From: Misgurnus anguillicaudatus
Taxonomy: Eukaryota; Chordata; Actinopteri; Cypriniformes; Cobitidae
Assembly (NCBI RefSeq): GCF_027580225.2
Contig: NC_073355.2
Location: 23,153,501 to 23,217,500 of the forward strand
Reading direction: 5' to 3'
Length of the DNA stretch: 64,000 nucleotides
Below the pieces are notes generated by a model. It did not search any database and had not been told where the DNA came from. It saw nothing but the letters and a program-made list of their open reading frames with translations. Shown in pieces: positions 1 to 48,930 of the stretch. The stretch's first letter is position 1; each line of letters begins with the position of its first letter. The translations under genes were made by a program, and so were the position numbers.

Positions 1-850
1 GAGTTTCATACAATAGGAGATTTGCACAACTTCTCACACTAGTATATATCTTCCAAGCACACTGAGTTATACTGAACTGAACATATAGCAAGGATTATAT
101 AAATAATCATTTTGCAGTATGCTTTCACAGCATGCAAACGCCTTCACTTCTAAATGGCATGCATTGGTCATCAGAAAAGGAAAAGAAAAATAAACTTCAT
201 ACATTTGACCAGATGGCCCAGTCATCTTCAATGCATTAGATTTATCTTATCTTTAAAAGACGAGTTTCAAATATATCAGACCTTAAAGCACAGATCCCAC
301 TCTTTGAAGATCTAACTTGTGTTTGTGTGTTGGAGATGTTCATCCCCTGAAGAGAAGTATGACGTCAAACTCATGACTGCCAAACCACTCTGGATACTTC
401 AATAGCAAACGCAAAAGAACAGTACATTGAGCTTTAGACATGACTCACTAACCTTTCCGTTATTTCTAATACTTTTTATACTATAGCCTATCATGTGGTC
501 GTTTGTTATAGCAATTAACAATATTTTGGCATAACAAGTTTCCACAATGTGGCCGTTAGGCTATATCTAATAACGTACACCAGTGACAGAAAAAGCAACA
601 CAGAGAAGGGAAAAAGTAACTGTTATGTGTGAGAAAAAAATACTTAAAACAATAAATATCCAGTATAGCCATGAGCACTGGGGTCATTATAACAAAAGAA
701 TCACTTTAAAACAAATATTCATATTAAACGTTTCTTTGTATGTAAATGTTTTGCCAAATAATTAAATGGTGCATTAAAAATAAACAACAATTTTTACCTA
801 CTTCTCGTAACTATCAAGCAAAACATTTTTAATATATAAACACAATTTAC
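1..850. other. Left-edge AT-rich segment, probably intronic
   Basis: No exon was recognised. If the minus-strand first exon at 851-908 is real, this is its first intron. I see no clear repeat ends. Confidence 0.3.
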
Positions 851-908
851 CTTCCACAAAGATGACATTAATGTTGAGAATGAGGATAAACTCCCAAACG
901 TGCGGCAT
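851..908 (-). CDS. Putative signal-peptide first exon of an unidentified gene (partial)
   Basis: On the minus strand an ATG at 908 in good context (A at -3) opens 58 nt that end at a consensus donor (GAAG|GTAAAT). The 19 complete codons are MPHVWEFILILNINVIFVE, a hydrophobic stretch that looks like a secretory signal peptide, ending in phase 1. A TATA box lies about 90 bp upstream. A four-codon upstream ORF (916-930) precedes the start. The rest of the gene would lie to the left; I could not identify further exons in 1-850. The family is not recognised. The orientation matches itga3, so it would be the next gene downstream. It could be a chance ORF, but ATG, hydrophobic core, donor and TATA box together make a first exon plausible. 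Confidence 0.45.
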
Positions 909-996
909 TCTTCACTCAGTCCATGACCATCAGGCTTCGGGTATTTTAACTTGACAAGACTTCATTCACTCCATCACTCTCCGATATCATTATCGT

Positions 997-1005
997 CCTT
1001 TATAT
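997..1005 (-). promoter_or_regulatory. TATA box of the putative gene starting at 908
   Basis: Read on the minus strand the bases spell ATATAAAGG, a good TATA match. Transcription would begin near 970, leaving a 5' UTR of about 60 nt before the ATG at 908. The flanking 1000-1250 is GC-rich with several CpG and GCGC sites, unlike the surrounding AT-rich DNA. Confidence 0.4.
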
Positions 1006-2489
1006 CGCGACCCAGCGCGCGCATTTACTATCAAATGAACAAAACGCAAAAATCGCCTGTGAGTTCACAGCACAGAAACTTAAAAGTCGCGAAATCGGGC
1101 ACGCAAAACAAAACCTGCTAATTTTGTCGTTGTTTGTGCTGTTTGAGGTGCAGACGATGTTGCTGCGTTACCTGACTGGGCGCGCGGACGAGAGGTTTAG
1201 CGCGTGCTAATCCCGGTGCTGCAGGCGGGGCTCGCGCTCCCGTGACGCTCGCCTGTGAATGCGGTTAGTTTTGACATGCATTCAAACTCTAATGCAATTA
1301 GTTTCCCGCTGGTGTTAGGCTTAACGGGATTAGAAATCATCACATTTGTGTTCATTACTCATAAAATTAGTAACACGAGCTCGGAGAACATCACAATGCA
1401 ATCGTTGTGTTTTATTAAGCTAGCACTTTTATTAACAGCTAATGGCCGCATTGATAAGCAGCCTGTCTAGATTTACACAGGATTTTAAAAGATTATTTTA
1501 AACATGTCACATGAACAAAGACGTGTAAACAGCCATTTAATTTATAAAACATTTTGTTTTAAATACAAAAATAATAATTCACTGTTTCAACATCTCATCC
1601 ACAAAAGTCAGGTTACAACAATTTTACTGTCATTTAAGAAGACAAATTGAAGAATCACATTTTCACTCTGACACATACAAGATATACAAAAGCTTGAGTG
1701 AGAAATTCACTGAAAAAAGATCAGAAGCCGAGAACAATAAAGCCCAGAGGAAATCAGATTGGAGCTAAAACAAGCTCTGTTTGAGAGCAGTCTCAACTGC
1801 ATACTGTGAATATTTTTGTATCTTACTGTCCTCTGAATGACACGATAAACATTCAAGAATATAGTTTGCTGTTATCAAAAATGATGACTTTTTATAAACC
1901 CAGTGTTGTTTCACGTAAACATGATGTAAGATGATAATCTTGATAAAATATATAAAGCAAGAACCGAACAACAAAACAGAGGCACAAAAGAAGAGTGAGT
2001 CATAAATGACCATAACAGATTTCGAGAAATTCTGAAGAGAAAGTACAACGCTATATTTAGTTAGGGCACGTAATGTACAAATCCTCACAGAGATAAATGC
2101 CAAAGAAAGAAAATCAAAGGTGGTAGCAGACCAGCATACATAAAACAGGAAGAAAATAAACAACAGTTTGTACAGTTCTGTTTGGATTAATTATACGTGG
2201 CTTCCAGACAAAGTTCAAACCAAATCGAATAAGAGTTGCATTGATTTTCGAAGACAAAACCTTCTCTAAAGACTTCTGCATTAGAGCGCTTTCATCAGTA
2301 AAACTGCTTGTTGTCGGTCCAGCTTGTGATCCAGTGTTTCTTCTTGGGGTCAACGATCAAAAAGCCCTGATTTACCTGGTACTGTTCGTTCTTACTTATC
2401 CTCACTCCTTGATATTTCTGCAAAGTGTGGAAATGGGCAGCGCGCTTAAAAAATCCACTCTGTAAGAGAAAATAAGAGCAGCATTTATC

Positions 2490-3567
2490 ACATCCACGAT
2501 AAACAGGTTTTATTCAGTAAAGCTTTTAAACCAGTAAAATCTACATGAACCACTCCAAATCTGTTTAAAATTTAACTTTTAGGAGGTATGCACATTTACA
2601 ATTTAAATGCTTATTCATTTACTCCCCATTTAAATAGGCACTGCACTTACAAGGACAGTTTCTATCTGGTTAAATATTTTAAAGCTGAAAATTGAACTAG
2701 TTAAATATTCACTACAGACCTTGCTATAACTTACTAGAATTTTTTTCTTTTTTAACAAAAGTCTAAGTCTAATGCTACCAGCAACCTCCTGGCAAGTGGT
2801 TCATGATCGTGATGAAAATAAAGACGATTGTCTTTTTTTTTTTTTTTTAAAGGGACAAGTCCTGTGATGTGCCTCTCCCAAACATCCTGCCTGAATAATA
2901 AATACATCAGTCCAGGAGAGAAAGCTGCGCTCGGTGAGTGATGTAATTGGGTCTTATACATTATATAACAACTGAGAAAAACAATTCTTCAAGTCACCCG
3001 AAATTGTGAAGAAATTGAAACAGTGAGCATATTAAAATCCGAGATGAATTCTGCAGCAAGTTTCGAAGCGGAAAGAAAGTCTTGTTTGCACTGCAAGAAA
3101 AGAAATGAGCAGAAGAAGAAGTCTGCCGCCTCGGTTGAAAGCAAATCCCTCTAACAGCTCCATAAAGAAAAGTACATGGCATCGCAGAAGGAAATTATTA
3201 GTCATGTCAAGGGAAGAAAAGACTTTCGCAAGTTGGATTAAAGCGATATACAGTTGCTGTTTTTAAGACATCCTTGTATTTCCAAGATAACAGCATCTAT
3301 TGCCTGAGGACATAACAAAAAGCATCACGTATCAATTTGTTTCAGGAAAAAAACAACCTCTGGTGCTTTGAGCGAAATGATTAGACTAAAAAAAAAGAGG
3401 CAAGGGAGGTGTTAAGTCTCATGGCGCAAAAGGAAAGGATAAAGACTGTTTAGCAGAGCTTACGCAGAATATATTGTTGTTAATTAAGTAAAGCGTATTG
3501 AGCTCGAGAGCTGTTGACTGTGACACCTACAACTTTGCAACTGGTGACCCAGAAAGGCTGAAAAATC
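2490..3567 (-). other. itga3: Probable 3' UTR of itga3
   Basis: This follows the itga3 stop codon without an obvious transposon. It holds no credible ORF and ends at the candidate poly(A) signal. The true length needs transcript data. Confidence 0.4.
2508..2513 (-). promoter_or_regulatory. itga3: Candidate polyadenylation signal of itga3
   Basis: The minus strand reads AATAAA here, with GT-containing sequence just downstream (TGGATGTGATAAATGC). It lies about 1.06 kb past the itga3 stop codon. Other AATAAA matches exist in this AT-rich region, so the choice is tentative. Confidence 0.3.
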
Positions 3568-40339
<36,772 letters not shown>

Positions 40340-40560
40340 TTTTCCAAATGGTCTCTGTGGGGCTGCAAATCCGTACTTTTTTTGTTTGTCACGATCGGAG
40401 GGAGATGAATCTGGCCGGGTCTGAACAGGAGCAGATTGATCAGACACCGCGAAATCATTGTTCATGTTAGTCATTCTTCCGGGGTGTTCGCTCATAGGTT
40501 AAAACCTGACTGGAGGGCATTGAAAAAACGCGGCGCGCGGCCACCTTGACAGAGGACAGA
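40340..40560 (-). promoter_or_regulatory. itga3: itga3 5' UTR and proximal promoter region
   Basis: Contains GC-rich sequence (GGCCGCGCGCCGCG on the minus strand near 40530-40545) in an otherwise AT-rich area. No TATA box is evident. Exact start site cannot be placed. Confidence 0.35.
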
Positions 40561-41925
40561 CATGCACATGCTAGACTACACACACCCAGTTTCAATCTCT
40601 GTCATAACAACAAGAAAACTCCTTACTATTGTGGATGCTAAACCGATGGTTTAAACAAGAAAACTGAAAGTGAATTGTGCATTGTTTTGTCTGTGCGAGC
40701 AGAATAACAACTTGTTGCTTTAAATCACTAAACGCAGATCTTTTGATCTCCAGCTTCTGTATGAGCTGTATATTTTCATGGCGTTTATTGTTATTTCTTT
40801 GTAACACCTTTCACATGCCCTAAATCAACACTGCATGCCCATAAACATAAAGCCCTCATGTATTTAGTTTGCACACAAAATATATGAAAGGGGGTGTGAG
40901 CTAGTAGCCTAAGGTGGGATTGCAAAATACCAATGAAAAGTGCCACATTAGGCCAGTTAAGTTGTTCTCAGAGGAACTGGTACAGACTTGCAGTAGGGTA
41001 AATAAAAAATGTGACCTTGTTTGTAAAATTCAGGATAATGTTTATAATCTAATTATGAGATTATGAGCATCAAAGTTTGATTTCATTCACTGATTTCACT
41101 TCAATTTCCTTACTCAGTCAATATTAAATATATATAATTTATTAAATTTGACAAAATGTACTTTATATTATTTAGGATGAAAAACAGGCACAAACTAACA
41201 CGGGGTTAATTGTAACGCAGCTGCTTAACATATTTATACAGGGTTGAGCAATCTGTGCTTTTGGTCTTTTTTCTTACTATCAGAAGATGATCTGCTGTGA
41301 ATTTGTGAAGGTTTTGATGTGTTTTGGTTCAGATATTGAACAAAGAGTGTTTTGGAGGCATAAAAGTACGTACATCATGGTTTTTTTTCCGAGTTGGGTG
41401 TGTAAGTCAACAAATCCAACCTTATATTATTTTAATCACTGTCTTGTTAAATAAAACATAACACCATTTTGAAATATGTCAGCAACTCCTAGTACCTTAT
41501 AGCTGTGATTGAAAACATTTTGACACAGCGGGGTAGTTGTAACACAGTTACTACTAAGCCTTCAGTATACAATGATAATGAAATGAAAAAATGTAAATAC
41601 TATTAATCAAAGTGATAACTGTTAATACAATATCAGGGGAAATAACTCACAATTATGATTTTTTTTTGTCTTAATTGTGCAGCCCTTTCCAAAAAATCTA
41701 TTTATATGCATTGCTGCATAATTCAAGGATGGTTATGAAGGATCATGGATGGATAAATGTGTGGATATCTATCTATTATAGACGTATAAACAATATCCAC
41801 CTTTAGCATATAGACAAAATTTTATTGAATTATTAGCATTTAAACTAAATTTTACCCTTTTCTCTCATTATTTTTTATACTGATGTGTTTCTGATCTTAT
41901 GTAACTTAATTCATTTGAGTTAAAT
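40561..41925. other. Intergenic, 5' of itga3
   Basis: No gene seen. Contains scattered GGGGTAAxTTGTAAC-like motifs (near 41213, 41530; again near 42380), suggesting an old repeat into which the 85-bp array is set. Confidence 0.35.
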
Positions 41926-42190
41926 CAACTTAAACCATTTAAGGCAATCGGTTTCCTCAAACCATTTGAGTAGCTATATAGTTGTATGAACTTATTAATT
42001 TGAGTTACGTCAACTTAAACCATTTAAGGCAATCGGTTTCCTCAAACCATTTGAGTAGCTATATAGTTGTATGAACTTATTAATTTGAGTTACGTCAACT
42101 TAAACCATTTAAGGCAATCGGTTTCCTCAAACCATTTGAGAAGCTATATAGTTGTGTGAACTTATTAATTTGAGTTACGTCAACTTAATA
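41926..42190. repeat. 85-bp tandem repeat, three copies plus a partial fourth
   Basis: The unit starts CAACTTAAACCATTTAAGGC and recurs at 41926, 42011 and 42096 with only one or two differences; a partial copy starts at 42181. A more diverged related segment follows at 42270-42315. Confidence 0.92.
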
Positions 42191-42769
42191 TATTTGAGTA
42201 AAGGTAACTCAAACATTTTTAGTCATATGCACTTATAATTTACAGTTTACAGTACTCATATGTATGAGTTTTAAAACTTAAATGGTTTAAGGCAATCGGT
42301 TTCCTCAAACGGTTTAAGTTGAGTTAACTTATCAGGTTTTACAATAACCCTCGGTTTGTTACAATTAATCCTACCGATGGGGTAAGTTGTAACGTTTGCA
42401 CTCTTGTCACTTTCTGTGTAATTGTATGATAACGGTATGTCCCACAAACAAACTTTAAGTGTTTATTTGTAGCAGAGAGGTGTGCGTCGATTGTGTAAAA
42501 AATATTATTCTAACTTGAATATTTTTTGAATGATAGAGCCAAAGTCAAAAAGCGTTAGGTTGTGCCCCGCTATCCCCTGCCCTACATCACAAAAAATAAC
42601 TTTTCTGGGTTTTTTACAGCCAAGGTCACAAATTAAAAGGTCATGTGTCTCCTCTTAAAAGTTGAAAATGTTTTGCATTCGTAAAGAATCTGGTAGAGTA
42701 TCACATATTATTAATGTATAGCCTACATATTGTCCCTGAATAAACCAAATCCAAACCATTTTCTTCTTC

Positions 42770-43010
42770 TTTATTTATTCTTCACGCCATTCCAGCATCT
42801 ATGGCTATAATTATGGTTAATCCATGCACAAGTTGATCCACACAAGTTAATCCATACACAGGTTGGGGAGGGACAATTTGTTATCTCCAATTCACTAACT
42901 TGCATGTTTTTGGCCTGCTGGAGTAAACCCACGCTGACACAAGAAGAACATGCAAACTCCACGCAGAAAGGCCACCTGCCCTAGCCGGGGCCAGAACGTG
43001 GATCAAAACA
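42770..43010. repeat. Dispersed repeat with GCATGTTTTTGG...AACATGCAAACTCCACGCAG
   Basis: The motifs ACTTGCATGTTTTTGGCCTG, GAGTAAACCCACGC and AACATGCAAACTCCACGCAG occur in the order found in a very common fish repeat. Ends not defined. Confidence 0.55.
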
Positions 43011-44690
43011 TTTTAAATGCTTACTAAAATTGTAACAAAAGTCTTTAGCAACCCACAAAAATGCATAGAAATTCATATACCGAATGTCATAGCATTGCCT
43101 GAAGAAGCCATTAAAATTAGCAGCACTATATTGATATCTCCAAGAAGCGTCAAACGGATTCATGAGCTCCTGTGATTCACTCGTTCTCTTCAGAGTTATT
43201 CCTACCCATGCCCTGGGCTACTGATTCATACTAAGAATATATGCTCAATGTGCATGTGCTGTGGAAATGACACTTGGTCTTTTTAAAGAACAGTCAATAC
43301 CCTGCGTGTCCTCATCCGCCTTCCATCTGGATCTGCTCGTGCTTAACAAGTGATGTTTCCAAAGCTATAAACATCATGGACCCCCATGAAAACGAGATGT
43401 TGCATCTCATGGGGTTGATCCTCTAATAAATGTTAAATAAATAAATATAAATAAAAGTGTCCTTCAATTTGTGGTTTATACCAAGATATCAGTGCATAGC
43501 TAATTTTTTAAGTATTATATAGGGTTACTATGTATATAAATCTATAAATAAGCCATGTTAACGCTGAATATAAGCAAGTCATGTGACTTATGTTTCTGTA
43601 TTTCAACAGCATTCCAAATGAATAACAATCTCTCTATATAAAAAAATTAAGATTAAGAGTAAATGTTGCACAGCTTTAATCTCTTTCCTCTGTTAAATGT
43701 AAAACAGCTCACCATGTTTAAGTAACTAATAGTAACTTCTACTAGTTTGTTGTCTCCCATGCATTTGTCCTCAGGATAGACTATCACTGATTAGAATCAA
43801 AATATGTTTTGGGAAGTCTGCTTGACTTACTAGTCCCAACACGCATGATCATACCAGTTAACAAGTTTTTATACATCAGTACATGCCATACAAGAAAAGT
43901 TCTGTTAGTGCTGGCCTGTGCATTTCTTGTGAATTCTGAGGGTACAGATACACCTAAATATAATGTAAATTCTGCACATTTCAGTGTATGTGACATGGGC
44001 TTGTGCTATCCTCCGGTGTTGCTTTTAAAAGCAAAATTAAATCACAAAGAAACCCTTAAAATAAACAAGTCATCCTAGTAAAAGATTAAATCAGACCATT
44101 ATGAAATGACATACTTCTACAGTTTGGCTAGATCATTTGTCTTTCTCTGAGCGCTGAAATGACAGAAATTACATTTAAGCATTGGCATCAGAACAAGACC
44201 AAAACTGATGCACATGTACATTCTCACAAGGGATTGATATATGGGTCTGAACACCGAGCTTGACATTTCCCAAATGAAAATACAATTACACTTTATCATG
44301 GCCTGTTATATCTTCGGTGACGTGTTTATCATTTCATCATTTTGGCAGGAGACAATACTATAATTTCATAAAGGTACAATATGAGCGTAGCAATAAGGGT
44401 TAGTTTGTAAGTTGTCTTAAGAAATTTGGGTGGTTTGTCACATCCTCAGAGGTTTTTTTCTAAATTGTAACATTTTAATGACAGTTGCTTTCAATGTGTG
44501 AAACCTCAAGCCTGAAAACAGTCAACCACTTTCTGATGAAGTGCATTAAACATTACTCACTTACCTTCATCCTTTTCTCACTTGATGAATGATCTATTGC
44601 TGTGGGAAATTTTAAGCAATAGGCAAAAAATTCAATAATATTGTGTAAAACGGTATTAGGGCACTTATACAAAACTTTTAACAATTTTAT
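43011..44690. other. Intergenic, no gene seen
   Basis: AT-rich sequence without credible ORFs or TIR pairs. Confidence 0.35.
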
Positions 44691-44699
44691 CAACCTAAG

Positions 44700-44945
44700 C
44701 TGTTCAACAGACACTTTTATATATACACACAGTGAAAAAATTGCCCAAAAAATGTTCCCTAGCTGTCATTCGGGCAGCACTCTTTTAAAAAGCACACCTC
44801 AGCACCTAAAGCGGTCATATAGTAATTGAGGTGCATATTGGTACCAAAAAGTGCCTAATATGACATCAAATGTACATCCTGGTACCAAATATATACATTG
44901 CCTGTACCTAATTTGTACATATTAGGACCATTTTAAAGGGTACTG
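44700..44945. repeat. GGTACC/TTGGTACCAAA-rich repeat
   Basis: Contains TATTGGTACCAAAAAGTGCC and CTGGTACCAAATATATACAT, resembling parts of 6409-8873. Probably the same MITE family, ends unclear. Confidence 0.4.
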
Positions 44946-44957
44946 CCTCAGTGCAAG

Positions 44958-45360
44958 ATAGACCCCTTCACAGTTCATGTCACAGACGGTTCCCACTGCG
45001 CATGTCGGGGTCAGAAAAGTAATTACAGCAGATTGAGTTGCGCATTATGCGGTATCGTCAAAAATGCCTACTTGCGTCGTGGGCTTTGAAAATCGCGCCA
45101 GGTCTGTCGTTAACTTTTTCGTCATTCCTGCAGAATCTCAAAAAATACATCTGTGCCTGCAAGCAATTAAACGTGCAGACTGGGACAATGCAAATATCAA
45201 AGAGGCTTGTGTTTGTAGTGCTTACTTCATTTCAGGTAAGTCATCATTTTTCAGCCCTGTTAGATTAAACTAGAAAGCCTGGATGGTATGAACAGTTTGA
45301 CCCCATGCTGCGCGTGTACCCGATAGTCATTCAATGTTTACAAACCTTAAAGGGGTCTAT
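44958..45360 (+). mobile_element. Relic transposon fragment with THAP exon between 11-bp inverted repeats
   Basis: ATAGACCCCTT at 44958-44968 is perfectly inverted as AAGGGGTCTAT at 45350-45360. Between them is a THAP-like coding segment. THAP domains are the DNA-binding part of P-element and Kolobok transposases, so this is probably the 5' part of such an element. I could not define a target-site duplication, and the inverted repeats are short enough that chance is possible. Confidence 0.4.
45064..45235 (+). pseudogene. THAP-domain exon, degenerate
   Basis: From ATG at 45064 the reading frame gives MPTCVVGFENRARS, then AIKRADWDNANIKEACVCSA and YFISG, ending at a consensus donor (TCAG|GTAAGT). 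This follows the THAP pattern: MP-x-C start, the conserved tryptophan, and CS-x-HF-x-G at the end. The second zinc cysteine is replaced (VVGF where C is expected) and HF reads YF, so zinc binding is probably lost. No downstream exon was found. Most likely a transposase relic rather than a host gene. Confidence 0.55.
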
Positions 45361-46099
45361 ATTTTGACCATTTTTTCTGGCAGTACATCTTTAACAGTTT
45401 GAAGAGATAGAGTATCAGAATCTATGGTAATTAGAGGGGGAAAATGTTAGAAAAGATAAAATAAAAAGATAAAATAAAATTAAACTGTTTGTTTGATTGT
45501 TATATTTCACAATATGTTACTTATTGTAATATATAAGCACTATAGCATTAACCACAAACTTTATTGCAACAAATAAAGATTAAATAGAAGAGTTATGTTA
45601 TATGTTCTGATATACAATACTCAGTGTAAGACACCACATTGTCATTGTACATCTACCTGTTTGTGTGAAAGGTCTCTTTAGGGATGACAACCATTTAATA
45701 TATAGTTTGAGTGCCATCTGCTGGACGACATCTAGGCTGCAACTGGCTTCAAGGCTTCTTTCTCATTATTACAGGCAGTTATCAAATAGTTTATTTATAT
45801 ATCATTAAGTTGCACTTTAATACTAAAAGTCATGATAATGTTTTTTGTAATTATTATTGCCCCACTGTTTGTAGCAAGGCAGGTGAGTCTTGAGCTGCGG
45901 TGTGTCTTCTCTGACAGTTATTGCTCTTATAAGTATGTCTGGTGTGTGTCTCTTTGATGTAGATGCAGCTATCCTTATGTAGTAACAGGTGGATTTGTTT
46001 GGTAATTAAAGGATACAGATTTGTGCAAAGTAGTACAAAGAAAAAAAAAATCTTTATAAATCTGCTACAACAGCAATGATACATTTATGTGATGATATG
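45361..46099. other. Intergenic, no feature seen
   Basis: AT-rich sequence. No gene or clear repeat terminus. Confidence 0.35.
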
Positions 46100-46345
46100 T
46101 TAAAGGCGGAGTGCACAATGTTTAAAAGCCAACGTTGATATTTGAAATCACCTAAACAAACACGCCCCTACCCCAATAGAATCTGGACCTTCTTTTTCAA
46201 AGACCTGCCCCACACATACGCAACCCGGCAAGGATGTTGGTTAGTAGACACGCTCCTTACTGCTGACTGGCTATAAGTGTATTTTGGTAGTCGGCCCGTC
46301 TCCTTTTCCAAAGCGTTTTTCAAACATTGTGCACTCCGCCTTTAA
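46100..46345. repeat. TTAA-flanked MITE, GGCGGAGTGCACAATG type
   Basis: TTAAAGGCGGAGTGCACAATG at left and CATTGTGCACTCCGCCTTTAA at right form a 21-bp near-perfect inverted pair. Inverted-orientation relative of 11894-12117. Confidence 0.88.
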
Positions 46346-46734
46346 AAATATAATAGCATGCATATTATACAGCAGTACGGGAATATAAATCCTCAACAGA
46401 AAATGAAAAATCTCATAATTTACTCACCCTTATTCTTCAGCTGAACACAAACTATGTTATGAAGTAATTATCCTGGCTCTTCCTAGCTTTGGTAAACAGT
46501 TTGAAGCTTTAAAATAATCATTAAAATAATTACTCCATTGGGTTAATGTCTTCTGAAATGTATATAACGATACGTTCGTGAGCCTATTTATTATTGGCTA
46601 CGCTAAGATACACAAATCAGGGCAATGCGTTTAAATATGTCGGCCTGTTGAAAATGTTGAATCTTGTTGCTTTATGCAAGAGGCAATTTTTGAAGTTATC
46701 TACATGCTACCATATTTGAATGTACCAGATGTAC

Positions 46735-47808
46735 ATGGGTCATTCTACAAAAAAGGTGGAAATGCTTGTCCCTTGCTTTTGTAGACCCCTTAATCGTTTA
46801 ATTTGACCTAATAATTCCATAATGATATATATTTAAGAAATATAGACTGTCCTTAAAATGATGAGAGAGTTTATTTATTTAATTTTCTTTTTTTTAAATG
46901 TCTGGTCCTGAAAATTTCCCTGTCCCTTTGATCATACATGGAAGTTGAAATGTGTACTTCTTATTTAAAACCATGTTTTTTATTAAACTAATCTAATTTA
47001 CATTTACCTTTAACCCTGTATGAATTTACTACAACACTGAAATGGTAAAAAATACACTATTACTATGAATAATATCAAATAAATATTTGTCCCCCAAATT
47101 TATGTCATTGGTGTTACCCTATACAAAGCACTTTAATTTTGAAACAATGCATCAGCTCTTTGAAGTTTTTCTTGGGGCAAGAAGAAGTGCAGTGGAGGAA
47201 GGCAAAAGGTTTGTGACATGTCTTACCTTATTTGTCTAAAATATCATGATATATCTAAGAATTTTGAGATAAGATTTTTTGAATGTCATTAGTGTTACTC
47301 TTTTTTATAGCTGGGAGTGTTTAGATCTTTACATAAAAATACATTATACTGAATAAGTATGTGATTGTTACATCTCTGATAAAATAGCACATGGCTAATG
47401 GCAGCCATTTTGTTAAAATGTTAGTTTTTTTCTGTAAATTGTCCTTGGTGTCACCGTCATTGGTGTTACTTCTTTAATGAGTTCTTCCTAAGCACTATTT
47501 CATTAACTGACCAACACAAAAGCATAAAAACAAAACAAGATGGAAAAATGTTTAAGTTTATAAGTTTTATCATATTCATTATCTTTTATTATATTCTCAT
47601 TTTGTCAGGTATTGAAGATACAACGTCATGGATTCTTTACTAAAAAGTATTAAAAACGTTAAACCTAGATTAAGCTCCCCGTTTTGCGGATTAATATATT
47701 TGACAAGTTAATTAATGCTATTAAAGAAGTTTTGGGTATGTTGAAATAAGTTTATTTAAGCAGATTTCCATCACCCGAATTCCATATTTTCTGTAGAATG
47801 ACCCACAT
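46735..47808. mobile_element. Element with ATGGGTCATTCTACA ends
   Basis: Left ATGGGTCATTCTACAAAAAA and right TTTTCTGTAGAATGACCCAC are inverted. About 1.07 kb, without a transposase ORF. CCTGGCTCTTCCTAGCTTTG upstream (46470-46490) and AGCTAGGAAGAGCCAGGATA downstream (47855-47875) are inverted too, so it seems to have inserted into an older foldback element. Confidence 0.65.
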
Positions 47809-48154
47809 GTCCTTTTGAAGCCTCACAACACTGACCACCATTCAATGGTATTATAAAGCTAGGAAGAGCCAGGATATTTAATTGTGCTTAACTGATAAAA
47901 TTAAGTAATATTAAGCTGGGTTTTTATTTTTACTGAAGTATACCTGTCACGTTTTACCTTAGAACACAAAGAGTAGTACGACGAGAGGATACAATTAAAC
48001 ACAAATCTTTAATGAGGATACAGCAAACACAGGGTAACATTAACGACAACCAACCAGGACTGAACTAAGGACAACGATGATTTATCGTCGTTTATTACGA
48101 CTAAAATGGGCTGGTAAACTCATGAAATTACATTTCATTAGTGATGTCTCAACA

Positions 48155-48273
48155 CCCTGCTGAAAAAAACAGCATACCAGCAAGACCAGCATATGTTGTG
48201 TTTTGGTGCTGGTTTGCCAGTGAACACCAGCTAAACCAGCATCAGCACCATGATGCTGTTTTTTTCAGCAGGG
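48155..48273. repeat. Short MITE with CCCTGCTGAAAAAAACAGC ends
   Basis: CCCTGCTGAAAAAAACAGCA at left and TGCTGTTTTTTTCAGCAGGG at right are almost perfectly inverted; the centre is CCAGC/GCTGG-rich. About 120 bp. Confidence 0.88.
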
Positions 48274-48930
48274 CAATTACTAAGCAAGTAAAATAAGCCG
48301 AATCACTGCTTGAAAAGTGTAAGTTCTTATTTAAAATAATATTTTCTATGAATACTTTTTTCTTTGTTAAGTCTTGTATCAAGATTCTAGTACAAGCCAC
48401 CCCTGCTAAAAGCCTAAGCTGGTTGGCTGGTCTTTCAGCCTGATTAAAACTAGATAGCAGGCTGCTTTTAGAGGTTTTTGGCTGTCTGACATCCTCCGTG
48501 AGCAACATACTACTGTATGCTCAGGGGTGCTAAAAGGAAATGGCACAAAACTAGCAACCCTGCCGACCTCTGTCACTACCAGTCACTTCAGTCCTCTTAA
48601 ACATCATTCTTTACCAGAAAGGTAAGTAACGCTCCCAACACTAAGCAGCTGTTCAAAACTTTCAACTCTCTGCTTTGTCCCCCTTCTCTTCCACCTACTT
48701 CCTTATTGTCGTCTGATGACTTTGCTAACTTTTTTACTAACAAAACATCTTCCATCAGCAACCAAATTTCCACACCACTAACCTCAGAATGCACTACGCT
48801 CTTTCTCTGTCTCACCCACCCACCCCACCACCTACCATCTTGACCCGATTCCCACGCATCTCTTACAGGCCATTCAGACACACTCGCACCGAAACTCACA
48901 CATATCATCAACACCTTCTGCTAACCATCC

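Noticed and set aside
1765..2353. Minus-strand ORFs of 132 and 79 codons, hydrophobic
   Set aside because: They lie past the likely end of itga3 with no start context, splice logic or family resemblance; AT-rich chance frames are common here.
41926..42190. Possible CRISPR-like array
   Set aside because: The copies are contiguous 85-bp tandem repeats with no variable spacers, and the genome is a vertebrate.
48597..48914. Minus-strand ORF of 105 codons
   Set aside because: Antisense to the upstream part of the LINE.
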